Shown: positions 16,107 through 25,430, numbered from the stretch's first letter. The stretch: 53,196 nucleotides of DNA from Pseudomonas sp. Fl4BN1 (GCF_009908285.1 NZ_JAAARM010000038.1:1-53196), one strand, 5' to 3'. Made by a program: numbers and translations. The notes: generated by a model from the letters alone, not told the origin.

Positions 16107-18335
16107 TCAGCTGGACTGGGCGCTGTCGTCGTCCTGGACTTCGCTGGCCCCTTCGCTTTGCCCCGGTAGCTCGGTAATCACGCTGAAGTCGCTGACTTCC
16201 ACCGCGCCCAGGCCGTAGCCCAGCAGGTGGAAGGAGAACGCCTTGCGGGTCTGTGGGTTGTCGAAGCTGAAGTCCATCTGCAGTGGCTGGTCGGGGGTCA
16301 CCAGCATCTCGTCCGGCAGGCCCAGGGGCACGTCCTGTTCCAGCTCTTTGCCCTTGAGCAGGATGTAGGCGCTCTGTTGCGGGTCGGCGGAGCGCACCGT
16401 GAAGCGCACTCGGGTCTGCGAGCCCTTGGGCATTTCCAGGTACTGGGCGCCGATCAGGTTGTCGGCCCAGTCATCCTTGATCTGTGCCTGCAGCGGAATG
16501 ATCGCCGGGCTGCCGAACTGGTAGTGCTGGTTCAACGGCGATTGCAGCAGGCTGCGATCCAGGTTGTCGGCCCGGGCGACGACCTGCCGCGCACGCTGGC
16601 CGCCGTACTGGCCCTGCAGGGTGGCGCTGTCGGCAATGAAGCCGGGGCTTGCGTAGTAGCGGCAGCGCTGCTGGAAGTCGCACTCGGTGAAGGTGCCCTG
16701 GCCGTCGTGGTAGCGCAGCTTGCCGTTGGTGTAGGACATGATTTCCCGGCCTGTTGCGTAGTCGCGAAACAGCGAGCGGCCACTGAGGCTGGCGGGCACC
16801 GGCAGGCCGAAGTAGTCCAGCACCGAGGCGCTGAGGTCGATGTGGCCGTAGGTGCCGGACTTCAGGTGGGGCAGTTGCGCCTGCTCCGGCGCGAGCATCA
16901 GGTTGAAGCCCCAGGACGAGGCCAGGCGTACGCCGTCGAGGCCGTGGGACTCGTCGGAGGTGATGATCACCAGGGTGTCCTTGAGCACGCCCTTGCGCTC
17001 CAGCTCGCTGAGGAACTGGCCGAGGGCATCGTCGAGGTAACCGACGGCGGCCTGTTTCGGCGTCTCATAACGCTCCAGGTATTCCTCGGGGGCCGAGTAG
17101 GGCTGGTGGGTGCCCACGGTCAGCAGGGTCAGCATCCACGGCTTTTTCTTCTGTTTGAGCTGGTCGACGTAGGTCAGCGCACCTTCGAAGAAGGCCTTGT
17201 CGTCCTTGCCCCAGGGGAAGTCCAGGTAGTTGGCGTTGCTGAACCATTCCAGGCCGTGAGTGGCGTCGAAGCCGATGTGCGGCATGATCTTGTCTTTGGC
17301 CATGAAGCGCAGGCCGGCGCCTTGCAGGTAATGGGTGGCGAAGCCGAACTTGTGCATCTGTGCCGGCAGGCAGGCCTTGTTGCGCTGGTCCTGGGTGAGC
17401 ATTTCGACGCCCTTGGGGGTGCCGTTGTCGAGCTTGTCGTAGTCGCCGCAAAGCATCGCGTACAGGCCGCGGATGGTCTGGTGGCTGTGCAGCACATAGT
17501 CCGGGGTGTTCATTCCACGTTCGGCCCAGGCACTGAGGTTGGGCATCAGGTTTTCCTGATAGCGGCTGTTCATGGCCTCGCGATTGGTCTTGATGTAGGC
17601 GCCGGGAATACCTTCCAGGGTGATCAGCAGCACGTTGCGCGCGCGGCCCGCGGAAGCCAGCAGCGGTTGGCCTTCAAGGTCGAGCTGGGTCAGGCCGGCC
17701 ATCTGCGGCGGCACATCGACGACGTCGCCTTCCAGCCAGTCTTCCACCTGCATCTGCGCCTGGCCTACGGCGGTGGCCAGGGCCTGGTGGGGCAGGTTGA
17801 ACAGCTGCCATTGATCGGCTTCGCTGGGTTTCAGGTACTGAGTGGTGCCATGGGCCAGCAGCAACACCAGCGGTACCGCCCAGACCGGGCGCGGCAGGGC
17901 TGGGGCCGTCACGCCACGGCTGGTGCGCTGGATGATCAGCCACAGCACCAGTCCCAGCAGCAAGGCCAGGCCCAGGTCTGGATGGGTCAGGCCGCCACCG
18001 GTGGAGTTGCCGACGAATTGCGGGTCCACCAGGTAGTGCAGGTCGGCGAGGTTGGGCATGCGCCCCACGGCACTCACCAGCTCGGCGCTGACCAGGGTCA
18101 ACAGGGCCCAGACCAGCAGCACCGGCAACGCCAGCCACCAGGGGCGGCGGTACAGCAGCAGGGTCAGCAGGCTGGCGCTGGCCAGGTCCGAGAGATAGCC
18201 CAGCGGGTTGGACCAGCCCAGGGCCAGGCGCGCGCCCATGGGCACCAGCAACAGCAGGCCGAACAGAACGCACAAGGGTGCAAGAGGGTGTTGTAGGCAA
18301 CTACGGATCAACTTCACAAATAACCTGCCTGTCAT
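16107..18335 (-). CDS. LTA-synthase-like membrane sulfatase (phosphoglycerol transferase type)
   Basis: A 742-residue inner-membrane enzyme. About five N-terminal transmembrane segments (to about residue 165) precede a large periplasmic sulfatase-fold domain. Active-site elements are visible: ITLEGIPG (metal glutamate), HSHQTIRGLYAMLCGDYD (nucleophile threonine, as in LtaS and OpgB) and TSDESHGLDG (metal Asp and His). The C-terminal 150 residues form a beta-rich extra domain. Such enzymes move phosphoglycerol or phosphoethanolamine between lipid and glycan; the actual substrate is unknown. The start at 18335 gives a basic N-terminus before TM1; an open frame to 18476 is thought untranslated. 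The upstream gap is described separately. Confidence 0.85.
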   Translation of the reverse strand: MTGRLFVKLIRSCLQHPLAPLCVLFGLLLLVPMGARLALGWSNPLGYLSDLASASLLTLLLYRRPWWLALPVLLVWALLTLVSAELVSAVGRMPNLADLHYLVDPQFVGNSTGGGLTHPDLGLALLLGLVLWLIIQRTSRGVTAPALPRPVWAVPLVLLLAHGTTQYLKPSEADQWQLFNLPHQALATAVGQAQMQVEDWLEGDVVDVPPQMAGLTQLDLEGQPLLASAGRARNVLLITLEGIPGAYIKTNREAMNSRYQENLMPNLSAWAERGMNTPDYVLHSHQTIRGLYAMLCGDYDKLDNGTPKGVEMLTQDQRNKACLPAQMHKFGFATHYLQGAGLRFMAKDKIMPHIGFDATHGLEWFSNANYLDFPWGKDDKAFFEGALTYVDQLKQKKKPWMLTLLTVGTHQPYSAPEEYLERYETPKQAAVGYLDDALGQFLSELERKGVLKDTLVIITSDESHGLDGVRLASSWGFNLMLAPEQAQLPHLKSGTYGHIDLSASVLDYFGLPVPASLSGRSLFRDYATGREIMSYTNGKLRYHDGQGTFTECDFQQRCRYYASPGFIADSATLQGQYGGQRARQVVARADNLDRSLLQSPLNQHYQFGSPAIIPLQAQIKDDWADNLIGAQYLEMPKGSQTRVRFTVRSADPQQSAYILLKGKELEQDVPLGLPDEMLVTPDQPLQMDFSFDNPQTRKAFSFHLLGYGLGAVEVSDFSVITELPGQSEGASEVQDDDSAQSS

Positions 18336-18692
18336 CAAATCTTCACGCAAATATGCGCAATGGTAACAAGAGCTGGAGGCAAGACGTTTCTTATTCGTGA
18401 CGCAAGTAAGGTCCGGGCTGCTTGAGAATCGGCTTCGGCACTCTGCGACGACCGCCTGGAGCCCGTATTCAGGCACCTGATGCCAGGGTTGGGGCGGGGC
18501 GCGCAGCGGCTGGATTTACTATTTCAGGGTGTTTAGAAAGCCCGGACCCGGTAGTCAGCGTAAGCAGCTGATGAGCCGCCGAGTACCGAACGTCCGGTGA
18601 ACAGCCCCGGCAGCTTGTGCCGCGCGGGGCCTGTGCCGTGTGCCAGCGCAGGCGCCAGTCAGGGCACTGGCAAGCTCATGTGCCTGAGCCCG
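18336..18692. other. Intergenic region, no gene seen
   Basis: 357 bases between the start of the sulfatase gene and the end of the VIT gene. It should hold the sulfatase promoter and the VIT 3' end. The only structure seen is a 6-bp inverted repeat, GCCAGT/ACTGGC, at 18654-18671. No coding frame is supported. Confidence 0.5.
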
Positions 18693-19394
18693 TCAGACCA
18701 CAGTGCCAAAGGCGCTGCCGACAGCGGCAGTGATGCCCATGGCCAATGCACCCCAGAGGGTTACGCGCCAGGCGCCCAGCAGCACCTTGGCGCCACCGGC
18801 ACGGGCGGCCACGGCCCCGAGGCTTGCGAGAAACACCAGGGACATACCGCCAATCCACGGCACCACCTTGTGCTCAGGGGCCAGGAAGGTCACCGCCAGG
18901 GGCAGTGCGGCGCCCACCACAAAACTTGCCGCCGAGGCCAGTGCCGCTTGCAGCGGGTTGGCCGCCAGGGCTTCGCTGATGCCCAGTTCATCCCGGGCAT
19001 GGGCACCCAGAGCGTCGTGGGCCATCAGTTGCACCGCGACTTGTCGCGCCAGTTGCGGATCGACCCCGCGGGTCTGATAGATGTGCGCCAGTTCGTTGAG
19101 TTCGGCTGGGTGATTATCGGCCAGCTCCGCCCGTTCCCGGGCCAGGTCGGCCTGTTCGGTGTCCGCCTGGGAATGCACGGAAACGTATTCCCCGGCCGCC
19201 ATGGACATGGCGCCAGCCACCAGGCCGGCCATCCCGGTCACCAGCAACGTGCTGTGGCTGGCACTGGCCGCCGCCACGCCGATCAACAGGCTGGCGGTGG
19301 ACACAATGCCGTCGTTGGCGCCCAGGACGGCGGCACGCAGCCAGCCAATACGGTCGTTGCGGTGCAGCTCGCGGTGTCGGTGCATGAATTTCAT
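18693..19394 (-). CDS. VIT1/CCC1-family Fe/Mn transporter
   Basis: A 233-residue membrane protein of the VIT1/CCC1 family, which moves Fe(II) or Mn(II). The hallmark GANDGIVSTASLLIGVAAA forms TM1. A cytosolic segment rich in acidic residues (about 75-135) follows, corresponding to the metal-binding domain, and then three hydrophobic segments. The start is set at 19394, with ATG 19385 as an alternative; neither has a strong ribosome binding site. It lies 56 bases after the ApbE gene on the same strand, so it may be the last gene of the flavin-redox operon, which would link that operon to metal handling. Confidence 0.88.
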   Translation of the reverse strand: MKFMHRHRELHRNDRIGWLRAAVLGANDGIVSTASLLIGVAAASASHSTLLVTGMAGLVAGAMSMAAGEYVSVHSQADTEQADLARERAELADNHPAELNELAHIYQTRGVDPQLARQVAVQLMAHDALGAHARDELGISEALAANPLQAALASAASFVVGAALPLAVTFLAPEHKVVPWIGGMSLVFLASLGAVAARAGGAKVLLGAWRVTLWGALAMGITAAVGSAFGTVV

Positions 19395-19450
19395 CGGACT
19401 AATGGGCTCAGGTTGTTGGAGTTGAAAATACTGGGGCAGCGAACAATGGT

Positions 19451-20425
19451 TCAGCGGGTGTCGATCCGGGCCTGCAACTCTCCGCCCACAATAGACACTT
19501 CCCGCCACTGCGTACCGTCGCGAATCACGAACAAGGCATCCATGCCGCGCTCCTGGGCCAGCCGTGGCCCCTCGATTTCACCGAGCACCAGCAACGCAGT
19601 GGCCCAGGCATCGGCCAGCATGCAACTGCTGGCCACTACGCTGACCGCCGCCAGGCGATTGTCCAGGGGCATGCCGGTGGCCGGGTCCAGGGTGTGGGCA
19701 TAGGACTGCCCGGCGATCTCCACCCACTGCCGGTAGTCGCCGGAGGTGGCGATGGCGGCATTGCTGATTTCCATGACCCCCATCACTTCGCGTACGCCGC
19801 GCAGGGGTTTCTCCAGCGCTACGGTCCAGGGCTGCCCGGCGGGCTTGCTGCCTTTGGCGCGCATTTCGCCGTCGATCCCCACCAGGTAATCATGGATGCC
19901 CGAGGCGTCTAGGGCGCGAGCCAGTTCATCGACGCCAAAGCCCTTGGCAATGCCGTTGAGGTCCAGCTGCACCTTGGCGCGCTTGCGCAGGCGCTGGCGC
20001 CGTGGTTCCAGCACCAAGGCGTAGCCGGCCGGGGCGCGGCGCTTGCGGCCTTGCTCAGCCAGGGCCGGCGGACCCAGGGTCCGGGTACCGGGACCAAACC
20101 CCCAGCCCTGCACCAGGTCACCCACGGCGAGCTCAAAGGCCCCGCCGGATTGTTCGCTGATCCGCAAAGCGGTGCTGATGACGTTCATCAGCTCCCTGGG
20201 CACGGTCATCCAGCGATGCCGGGGAGCGGCATTGAGGCGGCTGAGGTCGGACTCGGGGTTCCAGCTCGACATCTGCTGCTCAACCCGTTCCACGGCCTGG
20301 GCCAGGCGCTCGGCAAGGTCCTGGGTGGCGAACCCCGGGGCGGCATAGAACAGTGCGGTGTAGCGGCTGCCCATGGTCGGGCCGTTGAGGCTGTAGCGCT
20401 GCCAGTCGGCGGTTTCAGTAGACAT
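19451..20425 (-). CDS. apbE: ApbE-family FAD:protein FMN transferase
   Basis: A 324-residue enzyme that transfers FMN from FAD to Ser or Thr of target proteins. Diagnostic segments are GPTMGSRY near the N-terminus, LDLNGIAKGFGVDEL, GDYRQWVEIAGQSYAHTLDP and the metal site LADAWATALLVLG. Most ApbE proteins are periplasmic lipoproteins, but no signal peptide or lipobox is visible here, so this copy may act in the cytoplasm before target export. ATG 20425 overlaps the stop of the upstream reductase gene by 11 bases, indicating translational coupling; a GTG at 20431 is an alternative. The likely target is the DUF2271 protein encoded first in the operon. Confidence 0.9.
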   Translation of the reverse strand: MSTETADWQRYSLNGPTMGSRYTALFYAAPGFATQDLAERLAQAVERVEQQMSSWNPESDLSRLNAAPRHRWMTVPRELMNVISTALRISEQSGGAFELAVGDLVQGWGFGPGTRTLGPPALAEQGRKRRAPAGYALVLEPRRQRLRKRAKVQLDLNGIAKGFGVDELARALDASGIHDYLVGIDGEMRAKGSKPAGQPWTVALEKPLRGVREVMGVMEISNAAIATSGDYRQWVEIAGQSYAHTLDPATGMPLDNRLAAVSVVASSCMLADAWATALLVLGEIEGPRLAQERGMDALFVIRDGTQWREVSIVGGELQARIDTR

Positions 20426-22604
20426 CTTCACGGTAACGTCCTTGGGCCTTGAGGGTCAGTACGCTGAGATTGAGCGGTGCCAGCACTTCGTCCAGGGCCT
20501 GCATCACTCCCTTGGCCATGTCCCGGCTGCCGCAGACCAGCACCTGGGCGCCTTTTTCCATCAGCCGGCGCACGGCCAGGGCATCGGCGAGCAGCCGGTC
20601 CTGCACATAGAAATGTTCCTGGACCTGGGAGAAGGCCGCACGCAGGGCGGTCAGGCGCTGGTCGGCGAGGTAGCCCTTGAGTTCCGGCTCGTAGAGAAAG
20701 TCCGAGGCCGGGTCGCGCCCGCCCCAGTACAGGTGCATCGGTTGCCGGGCCCGGTTGCCGCGGATAAAACCCGCCAGGGGGCCGATCCCGGTGCCGGCCC
20801 CGATCAGGATCACCGGTTGCGCGCCCAGCAGCGGACGAAATTGCGGGTTGGGCTGGATGAAACCCTGAATCCGCGCACCCGGTTGCAAGTCATGGAGAAA
20901 ACCCGAGCACAGGCCGCCGGGGTGCTTGCGCACGCAGATCTCCAACACACCGTCGGCGCGACTGCTGGCCAGGGAATAGAAGCGCGGCTGCTGGCCGCCG
21001 GGGGGCAAAATGCCCACCAGGTCGCCGGCCTGGAACTCGGGCAGCGCTTGCCCGGAGCGGTCAGTCGGAGCCTTGAAGCGCAGGATCTGGGTCGGGGCCT
21101 GGACCTGGGCGCCATAGGCCACGGACTCCACCAGCTCCAGGCAATGGCTGGGCAGGGCTTCGGCCTGATGTTGCAAATCCAGCTCCAGGCCCAGGGTCTG
21201 GCCCAGCGCCCGGCCCCAGCGTTGAAACTCCTGGGGGGATTGGCGGTTGATGGTGTCCAGGGGCAGCAGCGGTTGCGCGCCGCTGGCGGCCAAGGCGGTC
21301 TGCACCTGCTCGGCAAAGCCGCAGAAGCGCGGGAACTGGCGGTCGCCAAAACCCAGCACGGCAAACTTCAGCTCCGGCGCCAGTGGATGTTGTCCCAGGC
21401 GTGACAGGAACCCGCTGGCCGAGGCCGGGGCATCGCCATCGCCGTGGGTGGCACTGAGAATCAGCAACTCGCGGGCCATGGGGTAGTTGCTTTGCAGCTG
21501 GTTCATCGGCGCGCTGTGGACCTTGCGTCCAGCCGCCACCAGGGTCTGCTGCAGGGTGCGGGCAAAACCCCAGGTGCTGTGGTTTTCGCTGCCCACCAGG
21601 ATGATGCAATCGGCGCTGCGGGCCGGGCTGTTGTCGCGGATCGGTGTGTCGGCACGGCGCCGGCGCCACCACAGCAGCAGGCCGGTGATGCTCATGAACG
21701 GCACGCTGAGGGCGCAGCTTCCCAGCAACAGACCGAGCCACCACAGGCCCTCGCCGGTGTGCAGTTGGTAGAGGAGGGCATAGGCGTGGTGCGTAGCGTC
21801 ATAAGGCTGGAAGGACAGCAGGGCGCCGCTGGCCGGATCGACATAGCCTTCGCCAGCGGTGGTACGCAGGGCGTAGAGGTCCTGGGGGTCTGCGGGGTAG
21901 ACCAGTTCACGCAGGTCGTTCAGGTCGAGCGCCTGCAGCGCCGGCAGGTTGGCCACCGGCAGTGCGGGGCCGGTGCTGAGTGCGGAGGGCAAGGCCGGTT
22001 CGCTCTGGCTGCCCTCGGCGATCAGGCCGAAGGTGCTGGCCGCCAGGTACAGCCCGCTCAGGGCCGACAGCAACAGGCCAAGGGTGGCCAGGCGCCCGAG
22101 CTCGGCGTGCCAACGCTGGCTGAAGTTGCCTCGCAGCGGGCGCAGCAGCTTGCCCCAGCCACCGGCGCGGCGAGCCAGCAGCGAGGCCCCGGAGATAGAC
22201 AGCAAGAGCAGCGCCAGGGCGCCCAGGGCGGTTACGCCGTGGCCCGCAGTACCGAGGAACAGCGAGCGGTGCAGCTCCTTGACCCAGCGGCTGAAGGACG
22301 ACGGCGCGTAAGGTGCGAGCACCTCGCCGGTCAGCGGGTCGACGCTGCTGGCCACGGCCTGGCCGTCCTGGCTGTGGTAGACGATCAGCGTGCCCGAAGG
22401 CGTGCGCTGGATCCGCTCCACCCCCTGCAGATGCGCGGCGAGGCGCCCGGCCAGTTGCCCGACCGAGACCTGCCCGGCCGCCGGTTGTGGCGTGTGCAGG
22501 TGTTCCAGCGCCGGGTTCAGCGCCAGGGTCGCGCCGCTGATGGCCAGCAGCATCACCAGCACGGCGGCGATCAGCCCGGGAATTGCGTGCAACGAGCGCA
22601 GCAT
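20415..22604 (-). CDS. PepSY-TM / flavodoxin / NADPH reductase fusion
   Basis: A 729-residue membrane flavoprotein. Residues 1-about 425 are a PepSY-TM module with four transmembrane segments, at about 5-28, 135-165, 185-205 and 370-405, and several histidines able to bind haem. A flavodoxin-like domain with LSATHGDGDAP follows, then a ferredoxin-NADP reductase unit with FYSLASS (FAD) and VILIGAGTGIGPLAGF (NADPH). The C-terminal EDVY end is typical of CysJ-like reductases. It should take electrons from cytosolic NADPH and pass them across the membrane. The start at 22604 has AGGAG upstream; the longer open frame is not used. It lies between the DUF2271 and ApbE genes. Confidence 0.87.
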   Translation of the reverse strand: MLRSLHAIPGLIAAVLVMLLAISGATLALNPALEHLHTPQPAAGQVSVGQLAGRLAAHLQGVERIQRTPSGTLIVYHSQDGQAVASSVDPLTGEVLAPYAPSSFSRWVKELHRSLFLGTAGHGVTALGALALLLLSISGASLLARRAGGWGKLLRPLRGNFSQRWHAELGRLATLGLLLSALSGLYLAASTFGLIAEGSQSEPALPSALSTGPALPVANLPALQALDLNDLRELVYPADPQDLYALRTTAGEGYVDPASGALLSFQPYDATHHAYALLYQLHTGEGLWWLGLLLGSCALSVPFMSITGLLLWWRRRRADTPIRDNSPARSADCIILVGSENHSTWGFARTLQQTLVAAGRKVHSAPMNQLQSNYPMARELLILSATHGDGDAPASASGFLSRLGQHPLAPELKFAVLGFGDRQFPRFCGFAEQVQTALAASGAQPLLPLDTINRQSPQEFQRWGRALGQTLGLELDLQHQAEALPSHCLELVESVAYGAQVQAPTQILRFKAPTDRSGQALPEFQAGDLVGILPPGGQQPRFYSLASSRADGVLEICVRKHPGGLCSGFLHDLQPGARIQGFIQPNPQFRPLLGAQPVILIGAGTGIGPLAGFIRGNRARQPMHLYWGGRDPASDFLYEPELKGYLADQRLTALRAAFSQVQEHFYVQDRLLADALAVRRLMEKGAQVLVCGSRDMAKGVMQALDEVLAPLNLSVLTLKAQGRYREDVY

Positions 22605-22630
22605 GATTGAGTCTCCTGGCAGCGAGGTGA

Positions 22631-23101
22631 TTACAGGTCGTAGCGCAACGACTGCACATAGGTACTGCCGTTGGCCGGCTGGCCCGCGCCCTGGAGCGTC
22701 AGCGGCAGGATGAGCTCGGCACGGACATCGCGCAGGTCCTCCACGGCGCTGTCGATGCGGATCTGATACCCGGCGTCGATCAGGCTGTCTGCCAGCTCGG
22801 CACTGACGGTCAGGGTCTCGCCGCTGCCGACGCTGGCACCGCTGATGCCGTCGTACTGGGCCGGCGCCAGGCCACTGCCCCGAGCCCAGCCCGACAGGTG
22901 CTTGTAGTATTTGGCCTTCTTGCCGGCGACCCACAGGGTCTGTTGATAGACGCCTTGGGCGTCGGTGAGGTAGATCGCCAAGTAGGCGCCACTGCCGTTG
23001 TAGGGCTTGAGGTGGGTGGTCAGCGTCACTTCACGGGCCTGGGCCAGCCCCGGCAGGGCCATGGCGGTGGCGAGGCAACTGGCGACAACAAGGGTTTTCA
23101 T
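22631..23101 (-). CDS. Secreted DUF2271 protein, probable flavinylated carrier
   Basis: A 156-residue DUF2271 protein. A Sec signal peptide covers 1-22 (cleavage after AQA), so the mature protein is periplasmic. Residues 84-90 read DGISGAS, close to the ApbE flavinylation consensus D-x-x-[ST]-G-A-[ST], with serine 90 where threonine is usual. I recall DUF2271 being listed among families associated with flavinylation. It is first in the operon, 26 bases before the PepSY reductase. It is therefore the likely electron acceptor or shuttle, with FMN placed by the ApbE of the operon. Which downstream molecule it reduces is unknown. Confidence 0.85.
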   Translation of the reverse strand: MKTLVVASCLATAMALPGLAQAREVTLTTHLKPYNGSGAYLAIYLTDAQGVYQQTLWVAGKKAKYYKHLSGWARGSGLAPAQYDGISGASVGSGETLTVSAELADSLIDAGYQIRIDSAVEDLRDVRAELILPLTLQGAGQPANGSTYVQSLRYDL

Positions 23102-23348
23102 GAGGCGGTCCTTTGAAGAAATGTGCCTGCAGCCTGGGCTGTTTAGCTGACAGCAACCTGAAGGGCGTTGAAAAAAAGCCGAGCCAGACGCTGTCTGCGC
23201 AACAGCTGCTTTTGCTGATCTGGCTCCGGTGGCCAGAGGGCGTTGTGGTTAACCTGAGGGTTATTCCTGGCCACCGCTGGGGGGCTTCAGATTCACGTCA
23301 GGTTCGGCGGTTAAGCTGCGTCACCACACAGATCAGGAGAGAGCGTCG

Positions 23349-24008
23349 ATGCGGGTGTTATTGGTCGAGGATGCGGCGGGATTGGGGGAGGCGGTGCGTG
23401 AGCAGATCGCCGACGATGGCCATGCCGTGGATTGGGTACAGCGCCTGGAGCAGGCCCGGGCCGGTGTCGCCAGCACGTCCTACGACCTGATCTTGCTGGA
23501 CCTGATGCTGCCCGACGGGCGCGGCCTGGAGTTTTTACGCCAGCGGCGCAGCGCCGGGGACGTGACGCCGGTGATTATCCTCACCGCCCAGGACCAGATT
23601 TCCGAGCGCATCGCCGGGCTCAATGCCGGCGCCGACGACTACCTGGTCAAGCCCTTCGACCTGTTCGAACTGTCGGCGCGGGTCGCCGCGGTGGCCCGGC
23701 GCTACAGCGGCAACCCCAATCCACAGATCCGCCTCGGCGAGCTGCAGGTGGACCTGAGCGCCCGTACCGTGCAGCGCGGTGGCACTATCGTCGACCTCAC
23801 CGCCCGCGAATGGGCGGTGTTCGAGGCCTTTGTCCAGCGCCCCAGTGCCTTGCTCTCCAAATCCCAGCTGGAGGAGCGGCTGTATGCCTTCGGCGCGGAA
23901 ATCGAGAGCAACACCATCGAGGTCTACGTCAGCCGTTTGCGCAAGAAACTTGGGCGCGAACTGATCGAAACCGTGCGCGGCATGGGCTACCGGCTGATGC
24001 CCGGATGA
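23349..24008 (+). CDS. OmpR-family response regulator
   Basis: A 219-residue response regulator. The receiver domain has the acidic pocket at D8, phospho-acceptor D51 in LILLDLMLPD, T79 and K101. The winged-helix output domain spans about 125-219 and ends GRELIETVRGMGYRLMPG. It resembles the QseB/PmrA branch. It overlaps the sensor kinase gene by ATGA. It is divergent from the DUF2271-PepSY-ApbE operon across a 247-base gap, so it probably controls that operon; in that gap GGTTA occurs twice, 12 bases apart. Confidence 0.92.
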   Translation: MRVLLVEDAAGLGEAVREQIADDGHAVDWVQRLEQARAGVASTSYDLILLDLMLPDGRGLEFLRQRRSAGDVTPVIILTAQDQISERIAGLNAGADDYLVKPFDLFELSARVAAVARRYSGNPNPQIRLGELQVDLSARTVQRGGTIVDLTAREWAVFEAFVQRPSALLSKSQLEERLYAFGAEIESNTIEVYVSRLRKKLGRELIETVRGMGYRLMPG

Positions 24009-25351
24009 AGCGCCCGATCAGCCTGCAAAAACGCCTGAGCCTGGGGCTGACCCTGGGCATGACCCTGCTTTGGCTGGGGGCCACTGCCGGCACCTGGCTG
24101 GTGATCCAGCATGAACTGAACGAAACCTTCGACAGCGCCCTGGAAGCGACTGCCCAGCGTCTTCTGCCCCTGGCTGCGCTGGAGATCGGCAACCGCAGCG
24201 GGCCGCGCCGGGCACGTCACGTGGCGACCCTGAAGATGGACAGCGAGTACCTGACTTACCTGGTGCGCGATGCCGAAGGGCGGATCCTGATGCGCTCCCA
24301 CGACGCCAAGCTGAAGATCTTCAGCCACCGAACCGCCCCGGGCTTTACCACCACCGACCACTACCGCCTGTACAGCGCCAGCGTCGAGAATGGCTCGATC
24401 GTCATCGAAATCGCCGAGCCCCTGGCCCATCGCCGCGAAGCCACCCGGGAGGCGCTGTTTGCCTTGCTGCTGCCCTTGCTTGGCTTGATCCCCATCAGCC
24501 TGTTGGGCACCTGGCTGTTCGTCCGGGTCAGCCTGCGCAGCGTGCTGGCTTATCGGCGGGCGGTGGAGGCAAGGGGCGTGGGCGACTTGTCACCGATCAA
24601 GGTGGCGCGCCTGCCGGCAGAAATCGATCCCCTGGCAGAAGCGGTCAACCATCTGTTGGAGCGCCTGCGCAAGGCCCTGGAAACCGAGCGCAGCTTTACC
24701 GCCAACAGCGCCCATGAACTGCGCACGCCCCTGGCGGCGACCCTGGCGCAGATCCAGCGCCTGCGCCAGGAAGCCCCGCAAGGCCCGCTGCAGGTACGGG
24801 CGGCGAAGATCGAGAACGCGCTGCGGGAGCTGGCCCGGCTCTCGGAAAAGCTCATGCAACTGGCCAAGGCCGAGGGCGGCGGGCTGTTGTCCGAAACCCC
24901 CGAGGACCTGATTCCGCTGCTGGCCCATGGCGTTGCGGAGTGGAATCGCGGCGGCGCCCCACGGATTCAACTGCAGCTGCCGGAGGTGACCCAGGTGTGC
25001 ACCGCCATCGATCCGGACGCCTTTGGCATCCTGCTGCGCAACCTGATCGAGAATGCCCTGAAGTACGGCGATCCGGCACAGCCGGTGGATGTCAGCCTTA
25101 GCGCCGACGGTTGTTTGCGGGTAAGCAATGGCGGGCCGCTGGTACCAGCGGACGTACTGCAACGCCTGACTGAACGTTTCGTGCGCGGCAACAGCGAGGC
25201 CAGCGGTTCCGGGCTGGGGCTGGCGATTGCCCAGAGCATCGTCCAGGGCGTGGGCGGCCAACTGCAACTGGCCTCACCGGCCAGCGGCCGTGACGATGGA
25301 TTTGAAGTTCGCGTGCAATTTCCCCTCCAGACACCGCCCCACCCACTGTAG
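24005..25351 (+). CDS. Membrane sensor histidine kinase
   Basis: A 448-residue sensor kinase, partner of the preceding response regulator through a 4-base ATGA overlap. TM1 is at about 10-35 and TM2 at about 155-180, with a periplasmic sensor loop of about 115 residues between them. The H-box ANSAHELRTPLAA places the phosphorylated histidine at 237. The ATPase domain has LLRNLIENALKYG (N-box) and GSGLGLAIAQSIV (G-box). The signal is unknown; redox or metal would fit the neighbouring operon. Its TAG stop lies inside the first of three REP repeats. Confidence 0.92.
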   Translation: MKRPISLQKRLSLGLTLGMTLLWLGATAGTWLVIQHELNETFDSALEATAQRLLPLAALEIGNRSGPRRARHVATLKMDSEYLTYLVRDAEGRILMRSHDAKLKIFSHRTAPGFTTTDHYRLYSASVENGSIVIEIAEPLAHRREATREALFALLLPLLGLIPISLLGTWLFVRVSLRSVLAYRRAVEARGVGDLSPIKVARLPAEIDPLAEAVNHLLERLRKALETERSFTANSAHELRTPLAATLAQIQRLRQEAPQGPLQVRAAKIENALRELARLSEKLMQLAKAEGGGLLSETPEDLIPLLAHGVAEWNRGGAPRIQLQLPEVTQVCTAIDPDAFGILLRNLIENALKYGDPAQPVDVSLSADGCLRVSNGGPLVPADVLQRLTERFVRGNSEASGSGLGLAIAQSIVQGVGGQLQLASPASGRDDGFEVRVQFPLQTPPHPL

Positions 25352-25430
25352 GAGCTGGCTTGCCAGCGAAAGCGCTGGTTAGGGCGATGCAAGGCTTGCG
25401 AGCCTGTTCGCCGGCAAGCCGGCTCCTACG
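25349..25430. repeat. REP element, copy 1 of a tandem array
   Basis: Begins TAGGAGCTGGCTTGCCAGCG and ends GCCGGCAAGCCGGCTCCTA, two imperfectly inverted REP ends of the Pseudomonas type. It starts inside the kinase stop codon and is repeated with a period of about 109 bases. Confidence 0.85.

Noticed and set aside
16227..18296. A 689-codon open frame antisense to the sulfatase gene
   Set aside because: Low-complexity composition with runs of Val, Gln, Ala and Gly and no motif. The opposite strand has clear catalytic motifs.
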